Origin: an uncultured Collinsella sp.
GTDB taxonomy: Bacteria > Actinomycetota > Coriobacteriia > Coriobacteriales > Coriobacteriaceae
Length of the DNA: 10,026 nucleotides
Assembly: GCA_959599635.1 (NCBI GenBank)
Contig: CAUGJN010000059.1
Location: forward strand, 1-10,026
Direction of reading: 5' to 3'
A program made the translations under genes and the position numbers. The notes beneath the pieces are model-generated. The model saw only the letters and a list, made by a program, of their open reading frames with translations, had not been told where the DNA came from and ran no database searches. Positions 1 to 5,852 of the stretch are shown piece by piece; the first letter of the stretch is position 1; every line of letters begins with the position of its first letter.

Positions 1-335
1 GTCGACACGACACCGCCCAGCACGCCGTTTTCGTAGCCGATATGCTTCGGGAGCAGGCCCTTAACACCGTTGCGGCGGCTCTGCCATTCGATGATGCGGT
101 CGAAGTACTCGTCGCGCGGATTGAAATAGCCAAACATGGGGTGCTGGGCGCGCTCAATGATGTGCTCCTGAACCGTAGGCACCGTGGCAAAGTTCATGTC
201 CGCCACCCACATGGGGATGCGGTCGAAGCCCTCATCGGGTGCGTTCGGAGCCATGCCGGGGATCTCGCCCCAGGAGTCAACGGCGATGGCGTCCATGCCG
301 TGGCGGTCGATGATTGAAGTGAAGTCGTATTTCAT
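1..335 (-). CDS. MalY/PatB-family PLP-dependent C-S lyase/aminotransferase, N-terminal part (cut by window edge)
   Basis: The minus strand reads as an open frame from an ATG at 335 to the left edge, giving about 111 residues that begin MKYDFTSIIDRHGMDAIAVD. The segment PMWVADMNFAT, followed by HPMFGYFNPRDEYFDRIIEW, is the typical N-terminal signature of MalY/PatB proteins. These are fold-type I PLP enzymes that cleave cystathionine or cysteine to pyruvate, ammonia and a thiol, or act as related aminotransferases. The PLP-binding lysine lies further on and is not in the window, so activity cannot be judged. The start is supported by GGGAG at 342-346, six bases upstream of the ATG. The gene lies 111 bp downstream of trmO on the same strand with no visible terminator between them, so cotranscription is possible. 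I see no convincing promoter of its own. Family assignment is fairly sure; the exact substrate is not. Confidence 0.85.
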   Translation of the reverse strand, partial: MKYDFTSIIDRHGMDAIAVDSWGEIPGMAPNAPDEGFDRIPMWVADMNFATVPTVQEHIIERAQHPMFGYFNPRDEYFDRIIEWQSRRNGVKGLLPKHIGYENGVLGGVVS

Positions 336-446
336 GCTGGGCTCCCGTGCAAAGCGGATTGTTTGGTAGGCGTTATTGTCCACCAGCACGGGCGGTTTTT
401 GCACAGGGTTTGGCGTTGAATTTAGCAGATGCGGACGTGCGGCCGG

Positions 447-1184
447 CTAGTCTTGCGCATCGTTGACGGCAGTTACCGTCAGCCTGGTTCCGTCAACCGT
501 AAACGATATGTCGAGCCCGGCGTAGGCCAGATGGTACACGCGGTTTGGCTCGTGCTTGCTGCCCGCGCGGCGCGGATCTTGGCGAAGGACCTCGACCAGG
601 CCGGGAAGCTTTGCGGGTGGGACCATATCCTGTTGTGCTTGCGGGATCTTAACGTCGAGCTCTTGCCACGGCGCGTCCTCAATCCAGCCGCCGGTCGCGT
701 CCGGGTGACAGTCTGCAAACGGAATGTAGGGCTTGATATCGTAGATGGGCGTCCCGTCGCGCAGGTCGGCCCCCAACACATGGATGATAGGGCCGTCGTC
801 GGTAAGCTCGACACGATCGAGTTTGACGCAGGTAAGACCGATGGGATTGGGGCGAAACGGACTGCGCGTGGCAAACACGCCCACGCGCTCTGCTCCACCC
901 AGGCGCGGCGGACGCACGGTCTTCGACCACTTGGCGTTGGTGCCGGACCTGTCCTGCGTCTTGGCATCGGCGGCGATATCCTCCGCCGTGCCGCCGGGCG
1001 TTCCGTTTTCAAAGCGCCAGAGCAGCCATAGATGAGAGAAGGAGTCCAGGCCCTCAACTGCCGCGTTGGAGGCAAATTCCGGCTCAAAGACGATACGCCC
1101 CTCTAGATGGGGCGCCAAAAAGCTGTTGCGCGGAATGCCGAACTTTTGCGGCAGGTCGGTATGTATGCGTGCGATAGATTCCAT
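447..1184 (-). CDS. trmO: tRNA (N6-threonylcarbamoyladenosine37-N6)-methyltransferase TrmO
   Basis: This 245-residue protein belongs to the TrmO (formerly YaeB/TsaA) family. The family uses S-adenosylmethionine to methylate t6A at position 37 of certain tRNAs, which fine-tunes decoding. Visible signatures are GLDSFSHLWLLWRF (about residues 45-58), VGVFATRSPFRPNPIGLT (101-118) and DGTPIYDIKPYIPFAD (143-158). Its length is close to that of the E. coli protein (about 235 residues). The frame extends upstream to 1250, but the extra N-terminal residues do not look like the family. MESIARIHTD at 1184 is the natural start. There is no ribosome site before it, but TACAAT lies at 1192-1197, seven bases upstream, as expected for a leaderless mRNA starting at this ATG. 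The next in-frame ATG upstream, at 1193, overlaps that hexamer. The gene is divergent from the XRE/TipAS regulator and upstream of the MalY-like gene. Confidence 0.92.
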   Translation of the reverse strand: MESIARIHTDLPQKFGIPRNSFLAPHLEGRIVFEPEFASNAAVEGLDSFSHLWLLWRFENGTPGGTAEDIAADAKTQDRSGTNAKWSKTVRPPRLGGAERVGVFATRSPFRPNPIGLTCVKLDRVELTDDGPIIHVLGADLRDGTPIYDIKPYIPFADCHPDATGGWIEDAPWQELDVKIPQAQQDMVPPAKLPGLVEVLRQDPRRAGSKHEPNRVYHLAYAGLDISFTVDGTRLTVTAVNDAQD

Positions 1185-1191
1185 GTCGGTC

Positions 1192-1197
1192 ATTGTA
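1192..1197 (-). promoter_or_regulatory. Candidate -10 element of a leaderless trmO promoter
   Basis: On the minus strand TACAAT ends seven bases before the ATG at 1184, so transcription would start at or next to the A of the start codon. Leaderless genes with a TANNNT box at this distance are common in actinobacteria. No clear -35 box is seen at the usual distance, which is also common for such promoters. Inference from position and consensus only. Confidence 0.45.
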
Positions 1198-1250
1198 CGG
1201 CATGAGGGCATGGGCGCCTCGCACAATCCCCCATCGCGACCGCCCCGCAT

Positions 1251-1265
1251 GCAACCAACGGTTGC
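1251..1265. promoter_or_regulatory. Perfect 6-bp inverted repeat, operator-like, in the divergent trmO/regulator region
   Basis: GCAACC-AAC-GGTTGC is a perfect inverted repeat that directly abuts the -35 box proposed for the regulator gene at 1325. A second, overlapping dyad, CCAA-N7-TTGG (1255-1269), covers the same -35 box. A dyad in this place would suit autoregulation by the XRE-type protein encoded just downstream. It could also influence trmO, whose start is about 70 bp away. The symmetry is visible; binding is inference. Confidence 0.4.
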
Positions 1266-1294
1266 TTGGAAGGGCGTTGGCCACCGCGTATGCT
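1266..1294 (+). promoter_or_regulatory. Candidate promoter of the XRE/zinc-ribbon/TipAS regulator
   Basis: TTGGAA (1266-1271) and TATGCT (1289-1294) are separated by exactly 17 bp. Each matches the sigma-70-type consensus at four of six positions. The predicted start near 1301 would give a leader of about 25 nt containing the AAAGGAG ribosome site at 1313-1319. No better pair was seen between 1200 and 1320. Confidence 0.45.
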
Positions 1295-1324
1295 TAAAGC
1301 CACAAGCAGCAGAAAGGAGCCGTC

Positions 1325-2152
1325 ATGGCCTTTGCAGAAAAGCTCATCGCCGTCCGTCGCGCCAACAAGCTCACCCAAGAGCAGCTCGCCGCCAAGCTCT
1401 ATGTCACGCGCCAAGCCGTGAGCCGCTGGGAGCGCGGCGAAGTCACCCCGGGCATCGACATGATGAAGCTCATCGCCGCCGTAACCGGGGAGCCGCTGTC
1501 TCACCTGCTCGAAATGCCCGAGCACTATTGCCAGAGCTGCGGCATGGTGCTCACGCCCGACGACTGCGGTACCGATGCCGCGGGCGCCGCGACCGACCAT
1601 TACTGCAAGTGGTGCTACGACCACGGCAAGTACACCTACGACACCACGATGGAGGCAATGATCGAGGACTGCGCTCCGCGTCTGGCGCAAAACACCGGTA
1701 TGTCGCTCGACGAGGCCGTCTCGCTCATGGGCGCCGTCCTGCCGCAACTGGAGCGCTGGCGCACCGTGCAGGAAAACGAGGAGCGCTACGGTGCCGAGGC
1801 GCGGGCGCGCTACGGAGACGAGGCGATCGACGCAGCAAACGAAACGTTACTGGACATGGATCCTCAGACATGGAACGACATGAAAGAACTTGAACGCGCT
1901 ATTCTGGGTCAGCTCTCGATTGCCATGAGTGACGGAGATGCGGACGGAAACGAGGCTCGCAAGCTTGTCGCGATGCATCGTCGTTGGATTGGTCTCAACT
2001 GGGGACGCGAACCCCAAGACGAAGCATACCTGGGCCTCGCCCACGGCTATCTTGCCGATCAGCGCTTTATCGACTACTACGACAAGCTCTGCGGCACCGG
2101 AGCCACGGCGTTTTTGGTTCAGGCCATCGAGTCGTCGCTGAATCGCGCATAG
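1325..2152 (+). CDS. Transcriptional regulator: XRE-type HTH + zinc ribbon + TipAS-like domain
   Basis: This 275-residue protein has three parts. Residues 5-62 are an XRE/Cro-type helix-turn-helix (LTQEQLAAKLYVTRQAVSRWERG). Residues 68-104 form a zinc-ribbon-like segment with C69-x2-C72, C81 and C94-x2-C97 (YCQSC ... YCKWC). Residues from about 150 to 275 resemble the TipAS drug-recognition domain: a long helical region, then AMHRRWIGLNW, LAHGYLADQRFIDYYD and FLVQAIES, in the order seen in Streptomyces TipA. TipA normally carries a MerR-type DNA-binding domain, so the XRE head is a different pairing. In TipA, as I recall, thiopeptides bind covalently to a cysteine before the LGEMY motif. Here the matching place reads EAYLGLAHGY with no cysteine, so any ligand is probably bound differently. 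The start has a strong AAAGGAG at 1313-1319. The gene lies 51 bp upstream of a glutaredoxin gene, probably in the same transcript. The ligand is unknown. Confidence 0.85.
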   Translation: MAFAEKLIAVRRANKLTQEQLAAKLYVTRQAVSRWERGEVTPGIDMMKLIAAVTGEPLSHLLEMPEHYCQSCGMVLTPDDCGTDAAGAATDHYCKWCYDHGKYTYDTTMEAMIEDCAPRLAQNTGMSLDEAVSLMGAVLPQLERWRTVQENEERYGAEARARYGDEAIDAANETLLDMDPQTWNDMKELERAILGQLSIAMSDGDADGNEARKLVAMHRRWIGLNWGREPQDEAYLGLAHGYLADQRFIDYYDKLCGTGATAFLVQAIESSLNRA

Positions 2153-2203
2153 ACCGCGGCGGCTTTGGGTATTTCAATCGAAACCTCAACCGATTGGAGA
2201 CCC

Positions 2204-2449
2204 ATGGCTGCTGATCACGAGCTCGAGCTGTACGTTATGACCGGCTGCCCATATTGCATAAAGGTCAAGCGCTTCCTGGCCGATAACGGTGTGACCATCC
2301 CCGAGCGCAACATCTCGACCGATTCTGATGCCGAGCAAACGCTCATCGCCGTCGGCGGCAAGCGCCAGGTTCCTTGCCTGTTCATTGACGGCACGCCACT
2401 CTACGAATCGAGCGACATCATCACGTGGGCGCAGGAGCACCTGCTCTAG
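2204..2449 (+). CDS. Glutaredoxin / NrdH-like small dithiol oxidoreductase
   Basis: This is an 81-residue single-domain protein with a thioredoxin fold of glutaredoxin type. The redox motif C15-P-Y-C18 follows the first beta strand (LELYVMTG). Q55-V-P57 supplies the cis-proline loop, and ESSDIITWAQEHL is the usual C-terminal helix start. Such proteins reduce disulfides or deglutathionylate, or feed electrons to ribonucleotide reductase or peroxide-removing enzymes. The start at 2204 is chosen because GGAGA lies at 2196-2200. A TTG further upstream at 2165 would add 13 residues not typical of the family and lacks a ribosome site. The gene follows the TipAS-type regulator by 51 bp with no terminator seen between them, so the two may form an operon. 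It ends seven bases before the REP-like hairpin. Whether it uses glutathione, mycothiol or thioredoxin reductase cannot be read from the sequence. Confidence 0.9.
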   Translation: MAADHELELYVMTGCPYCIKVKRFLADNGVTIPERNISTDSDAEQTLIAVGGKRQVPCLFIDGTPLYESSDIITWAQEHLL

Positions 2450-2455
2450 CAATGT

Positions 2456-2509
2456 AGTCATTGGGGACGTTCTTAAATGACCAGTCGTTAAAGAACGTCC
2501 CCGATGACT
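2456..2509. repeat. REP-like long hairpin between convergent genes
   Basis: Arms 2456-2474 and 2491-2509 (19 nt each, containing GGGGACGTTCTT and its complement) pair with one mismatch. The inner bases AATGA (2476-2480) and TCGTT (2485-2489) continue the stem around a CCAG loop. GTAG (2454-2457) stands at the 5' foot, as in REP elements recognised by REP-associated tyrosine transposases. The element fills the gap between the glutaredoxin stop (2449) and the dus stop (2512-2514). It may act as a bidirectional end signal, but there is no T-tract. I believe this type recurs in Coriobacteriia; that is memory, not shown here. Confidence 0.75.
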
Positions 2510-2511
2510 GG

Positions 2512-3465
2512 CTAGCCGTCGAAGCGGGCTATGGGCGCGAGCGGCTGCTCGCGAAAGACGCGCTCGACAGCGGCGCGGTATTCATCGACCTTTTTGGTCT
2601 TGCGTACGAGCTTGTGAACGGTCGCGGGATCGGCGAAGGCGCATTTGGCGTAGAACCACCACTCCTTCATGCGGAAGACCGCGTTGCCGCCGATCTCGTC
2701 CGCATAGGCCGCAAACAGCGTGTCGTGGAAACGCTGCAGCTCGGCTGCCGTGGCAGCAGGACCGCCCTTAGCCATGCGAGCCAGCGCGGGGTTCGCAAGC
2801 AAGCCGCGCCCCAACATTACGTGACGCGTTCCGGGATAGGCCTCCACCAGCGCATCCATGTCCTCAAGATCAAAGATGTCGCCGTTATAGGCAACGGGAA
2901 ACGGCGCCCGCTCCAGCGTCTCGCCGTAAAACTCTTTGCGCGGCGAGCCCGTATAACGGTCCTTTTGCACGCGCGGATGCACGATCAGCTCTGCCAGCGG
3001 CATGCGGCAGTAGAGGTCGAGTACGCGCTCGTATTCGTCGTCGCTTTCCAACCCCAGCCTGGTCTTGACCGACACCGGCAGCGGCGAGTGCTCGCACACG
3101 TCGCTCAAGAACACCTCGAGCTCATCCAGGTTGCACAGAAAGCCCGAACCCTTCCCCTTGGCGACAACCGTGCCCGAGGGGCAGCCAAGGTTGAGATTGA
3201 CCTCGCGATAACCCATGTCGGCGAGCACCTGCACCGCCCACACAAACTCGTCCGCGTTCTTGGACATCAGCTGAGGCACCACGTTAAGCCCCTGGTTATT
3301 GGCGGGATCGACCTCTTTAAACGCCTTGCCGCCAAAGCGGTTGCCCACCCGTGGCGGCGGCAAAAACGGCGTGTAATAACAATCGAGCGCGCCGAAACAC
3401 TCCGCATGCACGCGACGGAACACATGCCCGGTAATCCCCTCCATAGGGGCCAGCGATAAATTCAT
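2512..3465 (-). CDS. tRNA-dihydrouridine synthase
   Basis: This is an FMN enzyme of about 317 residues that reduces uridines in tRNA to dihydrouridine with NAD(P)H. It shows the full set of Dus motifs, numbered here from the ATG at 3471: LAPMEGITG near the N-terminus (FMN binding), NLNLGCPSGTVVAKGKGSG with catalytic cysteine 97, VSVKTRLG (K136), LIVHPR (H165), YNGDI and MLGRGLLANP (phosphate binding). Two ATGs are possible, at 3471 and 3465. The only ribosome-site-like bases, GAGAG (3475-3479), lie nine bases from the second and three from the first, so I prefer 3465. The sequence looks closest to the DusC/DusB-like bacterial group, but I do not assign a subtype. The leader is very short: a 31-bp palindrome and the LysR stop lie immediately upstream, so the gene may be read through from the LysR gene. 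It is convergent with the glutaredoxin. Confidence 0.93.
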   Translation of the reverse strand: MNLSLAPMEGITGHVFRRVHAECFGALDCYYTPFLPPPRVGNRFGGKAFKEVDPANNQGLNVVPQLMSKNADEFVWAVQVLADMGYREVNLNLGCPSGTVVAKGKGSGFLCNLDELEVFLSDVCEHSPLPVSVKTRLGLESDDEYERVLDLYCRMPLAELIVHPRVQKDRYTGSPRKEFYGETLERAPFPVAYNGDIFDLEDMDALVEAYPGTRHVMLGRGLLANPALARMAKGGPAATAAELQRFHDTLFAAYADEIGGNAVFRMKEWWFYAKCAFADPATVHKLVRKTKKVDEYRAAVERVFREQPLAPIARFDG

Positions 3466-3485
3466 CAACATCCACTCTCACATCA

Positions 3486-3516
3486 ATGTGACAAAGGGAC
3501 AGTCCCTTTGTCACAT
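3486..3516. repeat. 31-bp perfect palindrome, TGTGACAAAGGGAC family, copy A
   Basis: The arm ATGTGACAAAGGGAC (3486-3500), a single central A and the exact complement (3502-3516) form a perfect 15-bp dyad. It lies between the LysR gene and dus, both on the minus strand. The LysR stop codon TGA (3511-3513) lies inside the element. In a LysR-dus transcript the hairpin would end about seven bases before the putative dus ribosome site, so it could affect dus translation. Two further copies are at 6644-6676 and 8015-8045. Confidence 0.9.
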
Positions 3517-4395
3517 CCTCCCATTCAAACGGTTCAGAAACTCTTCGCAGGCGCGAGAACGCAGACGATATTTTTTCCACACCAGATACGACGCAATGGT
3601 GAGCGGCGGCTCAAATGGGACAAAGCGCAGGTCGCTGGACTCATCTATCTGCAGCAAGCTTCCAGTGCTAACCGCACACGCAGCACCCGAACGCACCAGA
3701 TGTGACGCGTTGCCGATCAGGTCAAAATGCCCTACAACGTTGAGCTCGTCGACGGTGAAGGCGCCGCTCGCCCACGCTTCTAGGTCCAGCGCCCGATTCG
3801 AGGTGCGCGAACTCACCAGCAGCGGCATCTTCGCCACGTCCGCAGGCGTCAGCACGTCAAGCTCACCCCATGGATCGCCCGCGGCGACAACGGCACCGAC
3901 TCGATCCGCCTCGGGCATACGAATCCATTCGTATTTCTCGATGTTAACGGGCTCCAGCAACAGCGCAAAGTCGAGCAGGCCGCGCTCCAAGCGCTCCTCC
4001 ACCGCATCGGCATTACCGGTATAGAGTTCTATCGTCACTCCTGGATGATCCCGATGCAGCTCTGTAAACGCGTCGAGCACCAGCCGCATCGATTTGGTTT
4101 CACCGGCGCCAATGCGGATAACGCCCGCAATGCCAAGCTCCCGATCCGCCAACTCCAGCTCGGTCTGCTCCACTAGCGAGACGATTTCCTCGGCACGTTG
4201 ACGCAGGCGCATGCCGTCGCTTGTGAGCACGCACGATCGATTGGTGCGCTCAAAAAGCTCGACACCCAGTTCGCGCTCAAGATCGGCAATCTGACGTGAC
4301 AGCGTAGGCTGCGTCACATGCAGCACATTTGCCGCCTCGGTCATGTTTTCCTCACGCGCCACCGCCAAAAAGTAACGCAACGTCCGTAGCTCCAT
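3511..4395 (-). CDS. LysR-family transcriptional regulator
   Basis: This 294-residue protein has the standard LysR layout. Residues 1-60 form the winged helix-turn-helix (MELRTLRYFLAVAREENMTE, then AANVLHVTQPTLSRQIADLE). A linker helix follows (about 61-88), then a periplasmic-binding-type effector domain from about residue 90 (GVIRIGAGETKSMRLVLDAF) to the end. The ATG at 4395 is preceded by GGGGGTG three bases away. It is divergent from the aldo/keto reductase gene across a 138-bp intergenic region that carries LysR-like half-sites, so control of the reductase/flavodoxin set is likely, as usual for the family. The effector cannot be inferred. The last codons, ATG TGA, come from the palindromic repeat copy A. 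Insertion of that element therefore defines the present C-terminus. Confidence 0.93.
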   Translation of the reverse strand: MELRTLRYFLAVAREENMTEAANVLHVTQPTLSRQIADLERELGVELFERTNRSCVLTSDGMRLRQRAEEIVSLVEQTELELADRELGIAGVIRIGAGETKSMRLVLDAFTELHRDHPGVTIELYTGNADAVEERLERGLLDFALLLEPVNIEKYEWIRMPEADRVGAVVAAGDPWGELDVLTPADVAKMPLLVSSRTSNRALDLEAWASGAFTVDELNVVGHFDLIGNASHLVRSGAACAVSTGSLLQIDESSDLRFVPFEPPLTIASYLVWKKYRLRSRACEEFLNRLNGRM

Positions 4396-4533
4396 TGCAC
4401 CCCCAACTCAGACAAGGTATTCCACTCGCCAGCCATTTGGTATTCGTATACCTAGCTAGTCGATATGAGCAATATACATTATTAACCTATCAACGTACGC
4501 TATAGCCATCCCCTCAAAGATAAGGAGAACACC
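4396..4533. promoter_or_regulatory. Divergent LysR/aldo-keto reductase control region with repeated GGTATTC half-sites
   Basis: GGTATTC occurs at 4416-4422 and again at 4439-4445, 23 bp apart, about two helical turns. The second copy is part of the dyad GGTAT-TCGT-ATACC (4439-4452), which also fits the T-N11-A pattern (T4438, A4450) of LysR operators. A short palindrome CTAGCTAG follows at 4452-4459. The region is AT-richer than its surroundings. Possible -10 boxes for the reductase are TACGCT (4496-4501) or TATAGC (4501-4506), both weak, which would suit a gene that needs an activator. The reductase ribosome site AAGGAG is at 4522-4527. Confidence 0.5.
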
Positions 4534-5553
4534 ATGCGGTACACCACCCTTGGACATTCCGGCATCAACGTCTCTAAACTCTGCCTGGGAGGCATGAGCT
4601 TTGGCGAGCCCAGCCCCGACTTTCACCAATGGACCATCGGACCCGACGACACGCGCGTCGTCATCAAGCGCGCGCTCGACGCCGGAGTCAACTTTATTGA
4701 CACCGCAAACTGCTACAGCTTTGGCACAAGCGAAGAGTACATAGGCGCCGCCCTGCGCAATCTGGGCATTGCTCGTGAGAGCGTCGTGCTTGCCAGCAAG
4801 GTGCACTTTAACGAAGGCGGCCTTTCCGCCAGCGCCATCAAACGTGAGATCGAGGGTTCGTTCAAGCGCCTGGGCACCGATTACCTGGACCTGTATATCA
4901 TCCACCGCTTTGATTACGACGTCCCCATGGAAGAAACCATGGAAGCGCTCGACGATCTGGTGCGCGAAGGCAAGGTCCGCGCGCTCGGCGCCAGCGCCAT
5001 GTATGCCTACCAGCTGCACAACCTGCAGATTATCGCGCGCGACCACGGATGGACGCCCTTTACGAGCATGCAGTGCCACTACAACCTGCTGTACCGAGAG
5101 GACGAACGGGAGATGATCCCGGTGTGCCGCCAGTTTGACATGGCCCTTACGCCATACAGCCCCCTAGCGTCGGGACACCTCTGCCGTCCCACGTGGGAAA
5201 GCTCGAGTACACGCGGCACCACCGACACGACCATGGCCAACAAGTATGACCATGACCGTGCCATCGACATGCCCGTCATTGAGCGCGTGGCCAAGATTGC
5301 CGCCGATCACGACGTGCCGATGTCGAGGATTGCGCTGGCATGGCACTGGGCACGTGGTGTGGCGGCCCCCATCGTGGGCTGCTCCAAGCCTGAGCGCGTC
5401 GACGACGCCGTGGCTGCGCTCGACATAACGCTCTCCCCCGCCGAGATCGACTTCCTCGAAGAGCTCTATCAACCGCACGCGCTCGTTGGCCCCAAGGCCC
5501 GTCCCGGCGAAAAACCACTTGCCGGCACCACCAAAGTCAAAATCGCAAAGTAA
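4534..5553 (+). CDS. Aldo/keto reductase (AKR superfamily)
   Basis: This 339-residue (alpha/beta)8-barrel NADPH-dependent reductase has the AKR catalytic tetrad: D56 (GVNFIDTANCY), Y61, K89 (VVLASKVHF) and H124 (YLDLYIIHRFD). The N-terminal strand MRYTTLGHSGINVSKLCLGGMSFG and the C-terminal VGCSKPERVDDAV (coenzyme phosphate-binding segment) are also typical. Overall it resembles the YajO-like/AKR11-type bacterial branch, which reduces small aldehydes and ketones. The physiological substrate cannot be told. AAGGAG at 4522-4527, six bases before the ATG, supports the start. A divergent LysR gene probably regulates it. A 71-residue gene starts four bases after its stop and a flavodoxin follows, so the three are very likely one operon. 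The protein is full length with no damage seen. Confidence 0.93.
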   Translation: MRYTTLGHSGINVSKLCLGGMSFGEPSPDFHQWTIGPDDTRVVIKRALDAGVNFIDTANCYSFGTSEEYIGAALRNLGIARESVVLASKVHFNEGGLSASAIKREIEGSFKRLGTDYLDLYIIHRFDYDVPMEETMEALDDLVREGKVRALGASAMYAYQLHNLQIIARDHGWTPFTSMQCHYNLLYREDEREMIPVCRQFDMALTPYSPLASGHLCRPTWESSSTRGTTDTTMANKYDHDRAIDMPVIERVAKIAADHDVPMSRIALAWHWARGVAAPIVGCSKPERVDDAVAALDITLSPAEIDFLEELYQPHALVGPKARPGEKPLAGTTKVKIAK

Positions 5554-5557
5554 CGGC

Positions 5558-5773
5558 ATGGACGACAAGATCATCGACGCTCTACACGACGCCGGCTGCA
5601 GCGCAGAGCTTATCGAGCTGTACGGCTCGGCCGCCAGCGATTGCGCGCGCATCTGTCTACTAAAACGGCATCGTCGTGAATTGCTCGACGACATACACTC
5701 GGGGCAACAAAAGCTCGAATGCCTTGACTATCTCATCTACCGGCTACGCAGCACCTCAGCCGGATGCTGTTAG
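5558..5773 (+). CDS. Small cysteine-rich conserved protein coupled to the aldo/keto reductase
   Basis: The predicted protein has 71 residues beginning MDDKIIDALHDAGCSAELIE. Its ATG is only four bases after the reductase stop, with no good ribosome site of its own, which points to translational coupling. The frame is open upstream to 5486, but that part only shadows the end of the reductase gene. It has six cysteines (14, 29, 33, 55, 70, 71), is mostly helical by composition, and contains a basic KRHRRELLDDIH segment followed by QQKLECLDYLIYRL. From memory, short proteins with a DAGCS start and a CLDYLIY end occur beside reductase or flavodoxin genes in gut Firmicutes and Actinobacteria. No function is known to me. 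A role as a small partner or regulator of the redox operon, perhaps with thiol chemistry, is only inference. A 5-bp hairpin (5776-5791) follows its stop. Confidence 0.75.
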   Translation: MDDKIIDALHDAGCSAELIELYGSAASDCARICLLKRHRRELLDDIHSGQQKLECLDYLIYRLRSTSAGCC

Positions 5774-5775
5774 CC

Positions 5776-5791
5776 GCTCAAGATTGTGAGC
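5776..5791 (+). other. Weak small hairpin after the 71-residue gene
   Basis: GCTCA-AGATTG-TGAGC forms a 5-bp stem with a 6-nt loop three bases after the stop codon. There is no T-run, so it is not a terminator. It could slow processing or reading between the small gene and flavodoxin, or be chance. Confidence 0.25.
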
Positions 5792-5852
5792 ATGAGGCAG
5801 CGCCAAATAGCAGCTCGGCACAACCACAACCGTAGCAACAAAAGGAGTTCCA

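Noticed and set aside
429..1031. Open frame of 200 residues on the plus strand
   Set aside because: It lies opposite trmO, has no ribosome site or family likeness, and is a typical high-GC shadow frame.
2456..2509. Standard intrinsic terminator
   Set aside because: The stem is long, but no T-tract follows on either strand. A repeat element is a better description, though it may still affect transcript ends.
2461..3459. Open frame of 332 residues on the plus strand starting inside the REP-like hairpin
   Set aside because: It is antisense to dus over its whole length, and its first residues are only the translation of the repeat. The dus frame carries all expected motifs.
3486..3516. CRP-type binding site (TGTGA ... 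TCACA)
   Set aside because: The half-sites match, but they are 21 bases apart instead of six, and the same dyad recurs at gene ends, so it is a repeat and not a CRP operator.
4456..5079. Open frame on the minus strand, 207 residues
   Set aside because: It is antisense to the aldo/keto reductase, whose frame has the intact catalytic tetrad. No start signal.
5164..5694. Open frame on the minus strand, 176 residues
   Set aside because: It covers the end of the reductase and the small gene in the antisense direction. No family features or ribosome site.
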